The notes under the pieces are model-generated. The model was not told the origin of the DNA. It searched no databases and worked only from the letters and a program-made list of their open reading frames with translations. The position numbers and the translations under genes were made by a program. From Hyphomicrobiales bacterium (GTDB taxonomy: Bacteria > Pseudomonadota > Alphaproteobacteria > Rhizobiales > Beijerinckiaceae), in contig JAPLOU010000023.1 of NCBI GenBank assembly GCA_026400535.1, positions 1-47,690 of the forward strand: a stretch of DNA of 47,690 bases, read 5' to 3'. Below are positions 35,534 to 43,244 of this stretch, piece by piece (position 1 is the stretch's first letter; every line of letters starts with the position of its first letter).

Positions 35534-36100
35534 TCATGCCTTCTTACGGTAGACCAGCAATGTCTTGAAGAGGTCAACCTTCTCGACGGGGCGGGATTTT
35601 TCAAGGGCGGCAATGACCGGCTTTGCTGTCTCGAAGGCAAATGATCCGGTGTAGAACAGCACATGGCCGCCCGGATTGAGCTGATCCACGAACAGTTCCA
35701 TCACCTCAAGGTCGGTGAGCGCGCCATAGGCGTCGTTCTTCTCGCTGCGGAACTCGCAGGAATGGAACAGCGTGACAACATCAAAGCGGGGCAGGAGCTT
35801 CGCATTGGTCGTGTAGATGTCGCCGAAGTAGCAGGTGTAGCTGTGCAGCAGTTCGGGCTGCTCCTTGGCCAGCTTCATGAACGCGTCGTAGTCCGGCGAG
35901 GAGGCGTTGATCGACAGGACCGCATTGTTCAGTTCCGGCTCGGCGCAGCGGATGCCGACATAGTGGTGGCCGCCGGAGCCAAAATGAAAGATCGTCTTGC
36001 CGGTGATGGCGTTATCCTCCAGCCATTCGACGAAGTGGACGTCGCAGGGGCATTCCGCCACGCGCAGGCCCCAGTAGCCGTCCCAGTCATTCAGTCTCAT
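35534..36100 (-). CDS. Methyltransferase-like protein of unknown function
   Basis: A 188-residue soluble protein. The order of elements recalls class I SAM methyltransferases: KTIFHFGSGGHHYVG at about residues 35-49 in the place of motif I, FDVVTLFHSCEF at about 105-116 in the place of motif IV, and LNPGGHVLFYTGS at about 143-155 as the post-IV strand. But the glycine loop is unusual (FGSGGHH in place of GxGxG), and a catalytic pattern is not visible, so it may be a non-canonical or sugar-binding relative. ATG 36100 has GGAG six bases upstream; ATG 36112 is an alternative. It sits between the dead-ATPase ABC gene and the UPF0104 gene. Confidence 0.6.
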   Translation of the reverse strand: MRLNDWDGYWGLRVAECPCDVHFVEWLEDNAITGKTIFHFGSGGHHYVGIRCAEPELNNAVLSINASSPDYDAFMKLAKEQPELLHSYTCYFGDIYTTNAKLLPRFDVVTLFHSCEFRSEKNDAYGALTDLEVMELFVDQLNPGGHVLFYTGSFAFETAKPVIAALEKSRPVEKVDLFKTLLVYRKKA

Positions 36101-36160
36101 CTTTCTCTCCATCGTGCGGCCGCCCTGTGTCTGCCGCACAGGGACGGCGCGGAAAACAGC

Positions 36161-37969
36161 TCAGGCCACGGGTTTGCGGCGTGCCCGCCGCGGCTGCAAC
36201 GTCAGGATGTCCTGTCCGGTCGGCGCCGCAAGAACAGGAGCGCCAGCCGATCCGAGCCCTGTGTCCGCGGCGGCCGCGAGCACGGCTGAGCTGCCGGCCG
36301 TCACGATCATCGCCTTGGGCAGGCTGGCGCGCAGGTCGGCGTAAAGGGCTGCCGCGTCCGCCTCGTCGAGCGCGTGCAGGGCGTCGTCGATCAGGATGAT
36401 ATCGGGCTGCGACAGGTGGATCCGCGCCAGCGCCAGACGCTGCCGCTCGCCTTCGGTCAGCACCCTGTCCCAATCGGCCGTGTCGGACAACAGGTTCGAC
36501 AGGCGGCCGAGGCCGACCCGCGCCAGTGCCGCCATCTGCGCGGCCTCGTCGCTGCCCGGGCCCGACAGGATATCCGACAGCGAGCTCTCGGCCCAGCGCA
36601 TGCGGCGCGCGGCGGCGCCGATGCTGGCCTCCGGCGCGCGGGCGATCACGCCGCTGCCCCAGTTCCACTGGTCTGCGATCGCCCGCAAGGTGGCGCTGGC
36701 CGCCTCGCTGCTGAGATTGCCCAGATGCAGGCTCTGGCCCGAACGAAGCTCGAAGCAGAGCGGCGTCGTGATGGCATGGCCGTCCCGGTCTTTCAGCACG
36801 AGGTCGTGCGCGGCAAGGATGCCGGGCGCCCCCGCCATCTGCCGCGGTCCGCCGATCCTATCGGCCGGCAGCGCTTCAAGCGTCTCGATCGACTGGGCCA
36901 GATCGTTGACGCGCCGCGCCGAGGCCAGCCATTCGGCGATGCGCATGAAGTTCTCGACGATCCAGTTGAAGGCGATCTGGACCTGCACGAAGGCTGCCGC
37001 AACCTGCATGACGCCGCCGAGACTGAGTTCGCCTGACATGTACTTCGGCGCCGCCAGCAGCAGCGGAATGACGGGGACCAGCGCGCCATTGCTGTTGGTG
37101 ATCCAGGTCAGCTTGACCCGCTCCTTGATCACCGCGAGCCAGCGCTGCGCCAGCGTGTCATAGGTCGCGCCGATGGCGCGACGCTCGCTGTGCTGGCCGC
37201 CGCCGATGGCGATGGCGTCGGCTGAATCGCGCAGGCGCATCAGTCCGAAGCGGAACTTCGCCTCGGACTCGTTGCGCCGGGCATAGCGCCGGGGCAGGTG
37301 CCGGCCAACCAGCAGCATGAGCAAGGAGATCGCGATGCCATAGGCGACCGCCGCCAGCACCAGATAGGCCGGGATGGTCACCGCGCCCGCGCCGCTGCCG
37401 AGGGTGAGGCCGCCGCCGATGCTCCACAGGATGCCGACAAAGGTGATCACCGTGATCACCGCGGACAGAAGCCCGATGGCGAAATCGACGAGGGGTTCGG
37501 TGGCCCAGCGCACATCATCGGCGATGCGGTATTCAGGATTGGCCGGCTCCAGACCAGCCGGCGACAGTCGCTGGAACCGCCGCCGCGCCACCCACATGTC
37601 GATCAGCTTCGCCGACAGCCATTGCCGCCAGTAGACCTGCAGGGTTTCGCGCGTCTTCAGGATCATCACGCCGACGCCCGAGACGACCACGACGATCAGC
37701 GGAAAGGCGAGGATGGCCATCCCGGCCGTCGCGCTGTCCCTCTTCTCGAGCGCATTGAAGAACCAGCCATGCCAGGCGTTGACCCCGACATTGACCCCGA
37801 CATTGAGCAGGATCATCGTCCCGAGCGCGAGGGTCCAGAACCACGCCCTGCGGCTGGTCGGGCCTGTCCACCACCCCCGTGACAGCGAAAAGAAGACGCG
37901 CGCTGCCTGCAGATCATTGGCCATCCCGGTGGGCTTGTCGTGCGGGAGGGTCGACGTGGCGTCACTCAT
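36161..37969 (-). CDS. SbmA/BacA- and YddA-like ABC protein with a degenerate ATPase domain
   Basis: A 602-residue protein of the ABC-D/SbmA-BacA group (fused membrane and ATPase domains, COG4178 layout). The membrane domain spans residues about 42-350, with TRETLQVYWRQWLSAKLIDMW and NPEYRIADDVRWATEPLVDF typical of the family. The C-terminal ATPase domain has decayed at key sites: the Walker A position reads GNLSSEAAS (about 417-425), with no GKS/T; the signature is LTEGERQRLALAR; Walker B reads IILIDDA with Asp in place of the catalytic Glu; the H-loop reads VTAGSSAVL with no His. The frame is intact. The start at 37969 is the likeliest; the frame is open to 38110. Confidence 0.85.
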   Translation of the reverse strand: MSDATSTLPHDKPTGMANDLQAARVFFSLSRGWWTGPTSRRAWFWTLALGTMILLNVGVNVGVNAWHGWFFNALEKRDSATAGMAILAFPLIVVVVSGVGVMILKTRETLQVYWRQWLSAKLIDMWVARRRFQRLSPAGLEPANPEYRIADDVRWATEPLVDFAIGLLSAVITVITFVGILWSIGGGLTLGSGAGAVTIPAYLVLAAVAYGIAISLLMLLVGRHLPRRYARRNESEAKFRFGLMRLRDSADAIAIGGGQHSERRAIGATYDTLAQRWLAVIKERVKLTWITNSNGALVPVIPLLLAAPKYMSGELSLGGVMQVAAAFVQVQIAFNWIVENFMRIAEWLASARRVNDLAQSIETLEALPADRIGGPRQMAGAPGILAAHDLVLKDRDGHAITTPLCFELRSGQSLHLGNLSSEAASATLRAIADQWNWGSGVIARAPEASIGAAARRMRWAESSLSDILSGPGSDEAAQMAALARVGLGRLSNLLSDTADWDRVLTEGERQRLALARIHLSQPDIILIDDALHALDEADAAALYADLRASLPKAMIVTAGSSAVLAAAADTGLGSAGAPVLAAPTGQDILTLQPRRARRKPVA

Positions 37970-38206
37970 GGGCGTCTCGTCCGGATCGCTGGCGCTTCTC
38001 ACGCGAACCCTGACGGCCAACGACGCGCTCATGCTCGTCAAGACAGGACACGCATACTGAGATTTTTTGTTAGCCAGCCTTCGCTGAACTCCGGCTGAAC
38101 GTTCGCCCAAGACTGAGAACGGCTCATGCCGCGGCGATCACGGGCAGCAATTGTTCCTGTCCTGTTCTTGCCGGAGCCGCGCCACCGCCCCACGTCACGA
38201 CAGGCA

Positions 38207-38526
38207 GGTGCCATCGAAGCGCGCGCCGTTGATGTTCAAGGTGCAGGTCAACCCGAGCGGCGTGAACGGCTCGATATGTCGATGGTGGATTCGGTCGCGG
38301 GGTTGATCGAGAACGGCACGCTGACCGGCTCCCGGCCCTTCCGGCCGCCACATCACCCGGTCTCGCTGGCGGGGCTGGTGGGCGGCGGCCTCCAGCCCCA
38401 GGTGCTCGACGACGTCGTCAGGCCGCATGCATCGGGTCTGAAACGGCTGCGCGATGCGGCGGAGGCCATGACGCTCACGGCCTGCGGCTTCATCGTGCCG
38501 AGGCCTTGTCCTATCGCAGCCGGGTG
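38207..38526 (+). pseudogene. comM: Eroded comM (Mg-chelatase-like ATPase, YifB family) remnant
   Basis: Four pieces of a ComM/YifB protein stand in the right order but with the parts between them deleted. They are IEARAVDVQ (38213-38239, the N-terminal lobe), LDMSMVDSVAGLIENG... RPFRPPHH..AGLVGGG (38270-38389, mid-protein), LQPQVLDDVVRPHAS (38390-38434, after the lost Walker B region), and LRLHRAEALSYR (38482-38517, the extreme C-terminus, in a different frame). The P-loop and arginine finger are gone. ComM is a hexameric helicase-like protein that helps incorporate transforming DNA. The start of the remnant and the residual frame have no function. Flanking DNA on the left carries no gene up to the divergent ABC protein. 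Confidence 0.85.
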
Positions 38527-38651
38527 ATTGATGGCGTGGGACGCCGGTTGCAAACGCTCGGCTGTTTCGTCAACACTACAAGGATGATCCCGAGATCCAT
38601 CGTGCGTCCCAGCCGTTCCCGTTCCGCACCTCGCACCATCAGGAGCAGCCG

Positions 38652-39422
38652 GTGACCGTTGCCTATGCGCCCAAGGGGCTGATCGGGGTGTTCACGCCCC
38701 AGGCCAACACCACGGTCGAGCCGGAGATGGCGATCCTGACCCCGCCTGGCTACGCTTTCATCAACGCCCGCATGACCAGCGCCAGATCGACGATCTCGGA
38801 GCGGCTCGTCGATTACATGGACCAGTTTCCCGCAATCCTGTCCCAGTTCGCCAATGCGCCGGTCAACGTCGTCGCGCTCGCCTGCACGGGTTCGTCCTAT
38901 TTGATCGGGGCAGTGCGCGAGGACGCCTTGCTGGCCGGCATCAGCGCCGTGGCTGGCGTGCCGGCCCTGTCCGGCGCGAGCGCCTCCGTGGACGCGCTGA
39001 ACCGGCTGGGCGCAAGACGGATCGCTCTGGTGTCCCCCTACAACTCCGCGCTCGACCAGCAGAGCGCCGGATACTGGATATCCCGCGGCTTCGAGGTCGT
39101 GGCCGAGGTCAGCGCCTATCGCGAGACAACGGCCTTTCACCCGATCTACTCGCTCTGTGCCGGGGCGGCGGACGAGGCGCTGGCCGGTCTCGGCGATGCG
39201 GATGTCGATGCGGTCCTGATGCTGGGCACCGGCATGCCGACCCTGCAGTCGATCGCCAACCATCCGGCCATCGGCGCAGCGCCGGTGCTGTCCTGCATGC
39301 TCTGCGTCGCCTGGCGCGCCGTGGCTTTCTGCGATCCGTCGATGGACACGCCCGAGGCCCTGCGCGCCTGGACGCAGGGCGCCCACTGGAAGGGCCCGCT
39401 CGCCCGCATGAGCGGATCGTGA
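38652..39422 (+). CDS. Asp/Glu racemase-superfamily enzyme (maleate isomerase / arylmalonate decarboxylase-like), copy A
   Basis: A 256-residue enzyme of the two-lobed Asp/Glu/hydantoin racemase superfamily. KGLIGVFTPQANTTVEPEMAIL at residues 8-29 matches the maleate isomerase/arylmalonate decarboxylase start. The first-lobe cysteine is present (Cys78 in ALACTGSSY), but the second-lobe cysteine position reads LGTGMPTL (191-198), with no cysteine. The start is a GTG at 38652 with AGGAG seven bases before it. The stop overlaps the start of the related next gene (TGATG). These enzymes isomerise or decarboxylate small dicarboxylates in the cytoplasm. The substrate is not known. Confidence 0.85.
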   Translation: MTVAYAPKGLIGVFTPQANTTVEPEMAILTPPGYAFINARMTSARSTISERLVDYMDQFPAILSQFANAPVNVVALACTGSSYLIGAVREDALLAGISAVAGVPALSGASASVDALNRLGARRIALVSPYNSALDQQSAGYWISRGFEVVAEVSAYRETTAFHPIYSLCAGAADEALAGLGDADVDAVLMLGTGMPTLQSIANHPAIGAAPVLSCMLCVAWRAVAFCDPSMDTPEALRAWTQGAHWKGPLARMSGS

Positions 39423-40192
39423 TGGATCGGTCCGCGAACAATGGCGGGGTCTATGGCCCGCTGCTCGGGCTGATCACGCCGATGGGCAATCCCTGCGCCG
39501 AACCGGAACTGTCAATTCTCACCGGCGCGGCCCTGCTGACGGCGCGCGCGACCGCGCCGTCGGCGGACAGCCGCACGCGCCTTGGCGACTATATCGACGC
39601 CATCGGCCCGGCGCTGGCGAGCTTCGATCTGGCACCGCTGACCGCCGCCGGCTTCGCCTGCACCTGCTATTATCTGCGCGGCCCCGAGGCGGAGGCCCGC
39701 GACATGGCCGCCCATACGGAGCGCGCCGGCTATCCGGTCATCACCGCCACTGAGGCGATCCGGGCGATGTGCGGGTCGCTCGGCCTCAGCCGTCTCGCGC
39801 TCATGGCTCCCTATCCGGCCTGGCTGGTTGACGAGGCCAAGCGCTACTTCAGCGCCGCCGGCCTCGGAATCGTGGCGCATGCCGGGCTTCCGGCGGATCT
39901 GGCCGACACGCGCAAAATCTACCGTTTGTCTGCGGCTGATGTGGCAGAGCTGGCCGACCGCCTCGATCATGCCGCGGCGGATGCCGTCCTGATCGGAGGC
40001 ACGGGCATGCCGAGCCTGCCCTTTGTTGTGGCCGAGCAGCTTGGCAAACCGGTGTTCTCGTCCAATATGGCGCTGGCGTCAGCGTTGTTGTCGGCGCGGA
40101 TGGATGCGGCCGGCCGCACCGAGGGCTTCCGGCGCATCCTGTCGCCGGGCGCGCGCTGGCGCCAGCGCCTCGGCCTGTGGAGACCGGACTGA
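39422..40192 (+). CDS. Asp/Glu racemase-superfamily enzyme, copy B
   Basis: A 256-residue paralogue of the preceding gene: PLLGLITPMGNPCAEPELSIL aligns with its opening, Cys80 in FACTCYY with Cys78, and GGTGMPSL (192-199) with its second-lobe site, again without cysteine. The overall similarity is modest, so the duplication is old and the two may form a heteromer or act on different substrates. The ATG at 39422 overlaps the previous stop; a GTG at 39419 is possible. It ends directly at the start of the ABC ATPase gene, so all four genes form an operon with the transporter. Confidence 0.85.
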   Translation: MDRSANNGGVYGPLLGLITPMGNPCAEPELSILTGAALLTARATAPSADSRTRLGDYIDAIGPALASFDLAPLTAAGFACTCYYLRGPEAEARDMAAHTERAGYPVITATEAIRAMCGSLGLSRLALMAPYPAWLVDEAKRYFSAAGLGIVAHAGLPADLADTRKIYRLSAADVAELADRLDHAAADAVLIGGTGMPSLPFVVAEQLGKPVFSSNMALASALLSARMDAAGRTEGFRRILSPGARWRQRLGLWRPD

Positions 40193-40999
40193 ATGGAACA
40201 TGTGCCGATGACCGCTGCGCAGCCCGCCATCGTCCTGTCCGGGATCGCGAAATGGTATGGCACGCGGGACCGGCCGGTCCACGCCCTGTCATCCACCGAT
40301 CTGAGCGTGGGCGAGGGTGAGTTCGTCGTGCTTCTGGGGCCGTCCGGCTGTGGCAAGACCACCCTGCTGCGCATGGTTGGCGGACTGATCGCCCCGACCT
40401 CGGGCCGCCTGACGGTGGAAGGGCAGTTGCTTTGGCAGGGCGAGCAGCGCCGGCCCGAAGCGGTGTCCGAGCTTGGCATGGTTTTTCAGGATGCAAACCT
40501 GTTCCCCTGGCTCAGCATCGAGGACAACATCGCGCTGCCGCTCGAGCTGAAGGGAATGGCGCGGGCCGAGCGCCGGATGAAAGCGCATGAGCTGTGCCGT
40601 CTGGTCGGCATTGGCGGCTTCGAGCGCCGCTGGCCGCGCGAACTGTCGGGCGGCATGCGCCAGCGCGCGGCCATTGCGCGGGCCTTGTCCTATGATCCGA
40701 AAATCCTGTTGATGGATGAGCCCTTCGGAGCGCTTGACGCGATGACACGCGACGCCATGAACCTCGAACTGCAGAGCATCTGGATGGACACCGGCAAGAC
40801 CATCATCCTCGTCACCCATTCGATCTCGGAAGCCGTGTTCCTGGCCGACCGGATCGTGCTGCTGTCGCCGCGCCCCGGCAAGATCGACACCATCGTGGAT
40901 GTGCCGATCCCCCGACCGCGCCGGTCGGACGTGCAGTCGATGGCTGCTTTCCAGGACATCGCGCTGGCGCTGCGCCAGCGCCTTGCCGCCATCTCGTGA
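40193..40999 (+). CDS. NitT/TauT-type ABC transporter ATPase
   Basis: A 268-residue ATPase of the SsuB/TauB group. Walker A GPSGCGKTT, Q-loop MVFQDANLFPWLSIEDNI, signature LSGGMRQRAAIAR, Walker B ILLMDEPFGALDAMTR and switch His in VTHSISEAVFLADR are complete. The ATG at 40193 directly follows the previous stop. It drives the permease encoded 62 bases downstream. Substrates of this family are nitrate, sulfonates, pyrimidine precursors and other small acids; the neighbouring enzymes suggest an organic acid. Confidence 0.95.
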   Translation: MEHVPMTAAQPAIVLSGIAKWYGTRDRPVHALSSTDLSVGEGEFVVLLGPSGCGKTTLLRMVGGLIAPTSGRLTVEGQLLWQGEQRRPEAVSELGMVFQDANLFPWLSIEDNIALPLELKGMARAERRMKAHELCRLVGIGGFERRWPRELSGGMRQRAAIARALSYDPKILLMDEPFGALDAMTRDAMNLELQSIWMDTGKTIILVTHSISEAVFLADRIVLLSPRPGKIDTIVDVPIPRPRRSDVQSMAAFQDIALALRQRLAAIS

Positions 41000-41042
41000 G
41001 CGGCGTGCATGCGGAGCCGTCCGCAGCTTATGCCACAGGGGC

Positions 41043-41068
41043 AATGCCATGAGTGAATGCCATGAGTG
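41043..41068 (+). repeat. Perfect 13-base tandem duplication across a start codon
   Basis: AATGCCATGAGTG occurs twice in tandem, at 41043-41055 and 41056-41068. The first copy offers ATG 41049 with a six-codon frame (MSECHE) that ends in TGA at 41067-41069, overlapping the real permease start ATG 41062 in the second copy. Confidence 0.85.
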
Positions 41069-41889
41069 ACCTTGCGCCGGTCGGCACGCCGCCCTCGGAC
41101 GTTCTCGCCCGCCGCCAGGGCCTGCGCGAAGGGCTGCTGCCCTGGATCACAACCCCGATCCTGCTCGGGGCACTGATCGGGCTCTGGCATGCTTACGTCA
41201 AATGGTCCGGCATTTCGCACTTCATCCTGCCGGCGCCCGCCGATGTCTGGACCGAGTGGCTTCGGTTGATGACCAATCCGCGTGGCTGGAACCACACCTA
41301 CTGGACGCTGTATGCGACGCTGGCGGGCTTCGGCTGGGCCATCATCATCGGGGTTGGTCTTGGTGTCGCCATCGCCCGCGTCCGCTGGCTGGAGCTGACG
41401 CTCAATCCCTTCATCGTGGCGACGCAGGTGATTCCGAAAGTGGCGCTGGTGCCGCTGTTCGTGGTCTGGTTCGGCTTCGGCGTCACCTCCAAGGTGATCG
41501 TCGCTGCCGTGCTCGCCTTCTTCCCGATCCTGACCAACACGGTCCTCGGCGTGAAGTCGATCGATGAAGGCCATCGCGACGTCATGACCTCGCTGAATGC
41601 GACGCGCTGGCAGATTTTCCGCCGCCTCGAACTGCCTTCGGCCCTGCCTTACATCATCACCGGGCTTGAGGTCGGCATCGTGCTGGCCATCATCGGCGCG
41701 ATCGTGGGCGAGTATCTTGGCGGCAATCTCGGCCTCGGCCGCATGCTGATCGAACGCATGAACGCGTTTGAGATGGATGAGATGTTCGCCATCCTGATCC
41801 ACATGTCGATGCTCGGCTTTCTGCTGTATTTCTCGATCGGGATCCTGCGCAGGCTGCTGATCCCCTGGCATGGCAGTGCCAGGCGCTGA
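41062..41889 (+). CDS. NitT/TauT-type ABC transporter permease
   Basis: A 275-residue inner-membrane permease of the SsuC/TauC type with about six helices, the first near residues 28-47 (TTPILLGALIGLWHAYVKW). The sequence FILPAPADVWTEW in the early periplasmic part and the EAA loop MTSLNATRWQIFRRLELPSALPYIITG are typical. The ATG at 41062 (MSDLAPVGTPPSD) lies in the second copy of a 13-base tandem duplication; the GTG at 41053 is in frame too. It works with the upstream ATPase; the binding protein is probably the one at 44089, across the divergent monooxygenase. Confidence 0.93.
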   Translation: MSDLAPVGTPPSDVLARRQGLREGLLPWITTPILLGALIGLWHAYVKWSGISHFILPAPADVWTEWLRLMTNPRGWNHTYWTLYATLAGFGWAIIIGVGLGVAIARVRWLELTLNPFIVATQVIPKVALVPLFVVWFGFGVTSKVIVAAVLAFFPILTNTVLGVKSIDEGHRDVMTSLNATRWQIFRRLELPSALPYIITGLEVGIVLAIIGAIVGEYLGGNLGLGRMLIERMNAFEMDEMFAILIHMSMLGFLLYFSIGILRRLLIPWHGSARR

Positions 41890-41914
41890 GACAGCGCCCC
41901 CCGGATGATACCAA

Positions 41915-43162
41915 TCAGTCGATCGCGGCGGCGAGCCTGAGGCCCTCGATCATCGATGACTTCAGCAGATGCGCCCGCATGCTCTCGCGGTCCGCCGTGA
42001 CGGCTTGGAGGCGCGCAAGCATCTCGCGGCGCCTGGCCGGGTCCTTCTCCCGCATCGTGCTGCGGTTCCGGTCCGCCTGCGCCAGGATCTGCTCGGCGGC
42101 GATTGGGCGCCGCTGGCGATCATAGCGCGCCAGATCGTCGAGCGGGCGGTCCCTCTGAAGGATGCCTGTCAAGGCCTCCGACAGTGCGAATGCATCATGA
42201 AGGCCGCCATTGAGGCCCATCCCGCCCGCCGGCGAATTGAGATGTGCCGCATCGCCTGCCAGGACGGCCCTGTCCTTCACATAGGTCGGCACGATCCGCT
42301 GATGCACCCGGTACGGTCTCGACTCGAGCACCGCATGCGGTCCGTCGATCGCTACAATGACCTGCAGGGCCTGGTTGATCATCTCGTCCGAGAGCTGCTC
42401 CTCGATGCTCAGGTCCTCGCGCGGATAGATCGAGACGCGCCAGCGGCCCGGAACCTTCAGCAGCGAGAAGTTTCCTCCTTCCTTCCAGCAGTAGGACACA
42501 TTCGACAGGCCCTCCAGATGGTCCTCGAACGGAAACCGCGTGGTCACGAGCAAGGTGGTTTCAGGATAGGTCTGTCCCTCGAACGGCAGGTCTAGTCCCC
42601 TGCGGACGGCTGAGCGGGCGCCGTCGCAACCCACGAGAAACCGGGAGCGGACGGTCCGGACACGGCCCGCATGCTCGACCCGGGCCGCAAACCCGTGGCG
42701 CCCCTGGACAAATGACACGAGTGACGTGCCGAACGACAGTTGCGCCTGATGCAACGCCGCGAGCCGGACGAGCAGGGCTTCGGACAGCTTCCACTGTTCG
42801 CATTGCAGCCTGTACGGGTGTTTCGTGTCGGCCGCCAGCACGCCCATGTCGAAGACGGCGCGCTCGCCCGACGGATGCATCCGGATCTGCCAGCTCGGGC
42901 AGATCAAACCCTGTTCCAGCAACGGTGCGGTGATGCCAAGCGGATCGAGCATGTCGAGCGTCGGCGGATGGAAGGTCGACGCGCGCAACGCGCGGGTGAT
43001 GGCAACCTCCGCCTCGACCACGTGGACATAAACGCCCTTCGAGGCCAACAGATAGGCGAGGCACAAACCGACCGGCCCACCGCCGGAGATCAGCACGTCG
43101 CAGTCCAGCGATGCCTCCGCACCAGGCGCGATCAGGTCGGCCGCCGGATCCTCAGCCTGCAT
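41915..43162 (-). CDS. FAD-dependent aromatic-type monooxygenase (PHBH-like)
   Basis: A 415-residue class A flavin monooxygenase. The FAD ADP-loop is VLISGGGPVGLCLAYLLA (GxGxxG at residues 27-32); the DG motif is FLVGCDGARSAVR at about 170-182; the GD motif is AVLAGDAAHLNSPAGGMGLNGG near residue 295. Such enzymes use NAD(P)H and oxygen to hydroxylate phenols, hydroxypyridines or similar rings. The C-terminal thioredoxin-like domain of long phenol hydroxylases is absent. AAGGAG nine bases before the ATG at 43162 fixes the start. It is divergent from the SDR gene, with a 20-base palindrome between them. The substrate is unknown; the flanking isomerase-like genes hint at ring breakdown. Confidence 0.9.
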   Translation of the reverse strand: MQAEDPAADLIAPGAEASLDCDVLISGGGPVGLCLAYLLASKGVYVHVVEAEVAITRALRASTFHPPTLDMLDPLGITAPLLEQGLICPSWQIRMHPSGERAVFDMGVLAADTKHPYRLQCEQWKLSEALLVRLAALHQAQLSFGTSLVSFVQGRHGFAARVEHAGRVRTVRSRFLVGCDGARSAVRRGLDLPFEGQTYPETTLLVTTRFPFEDHLEGLSNVSYCWKEGGNFSLLKVPGRWRVSIYPREDLSIEEQLSDEMINQALQVIVAIDGPHAVLESRPYRVHQRIVPTYVKDRAVLAGDAAHLNSPAGGMGLNGGLHDAFALSEALTGILQRDRPLDDLARYDRQRRPIAAEQILAQADRNRSTMREKDPARRREMLARLQAVTADRESMRAHLLKSSMIEGLRLAAAID

Positions 43163-43184
43163 GATTTGACATCTCCTTCTTGAC

Positions 43185-43204
43185 TTGTCTTATTCATACG
43201 ACAA
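43185..43204. promoter_or_regulatory. Imperfect 20-base palindrome between divergent genes, candidate GntR operator
   Basis: TTGTCTTATT and its partner (reverse strand TTGTCGTATG) agree at eight of ten positions, giving TTGTC-N10-GACAA. It lies 22 bases from the monooxygenase start and 40 from the SDR start. TTGTC/GACAA half-sites are reminiscent of HutC-type GntR operators, and a GntR/UTRA gene lies 2 kb away. Candidate only. Confidence 0.4.
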
Positions 43205-43244
43205 CTCTGGACCCTGTCCAGCGCCTGCAGATCGGAAGACTGTG

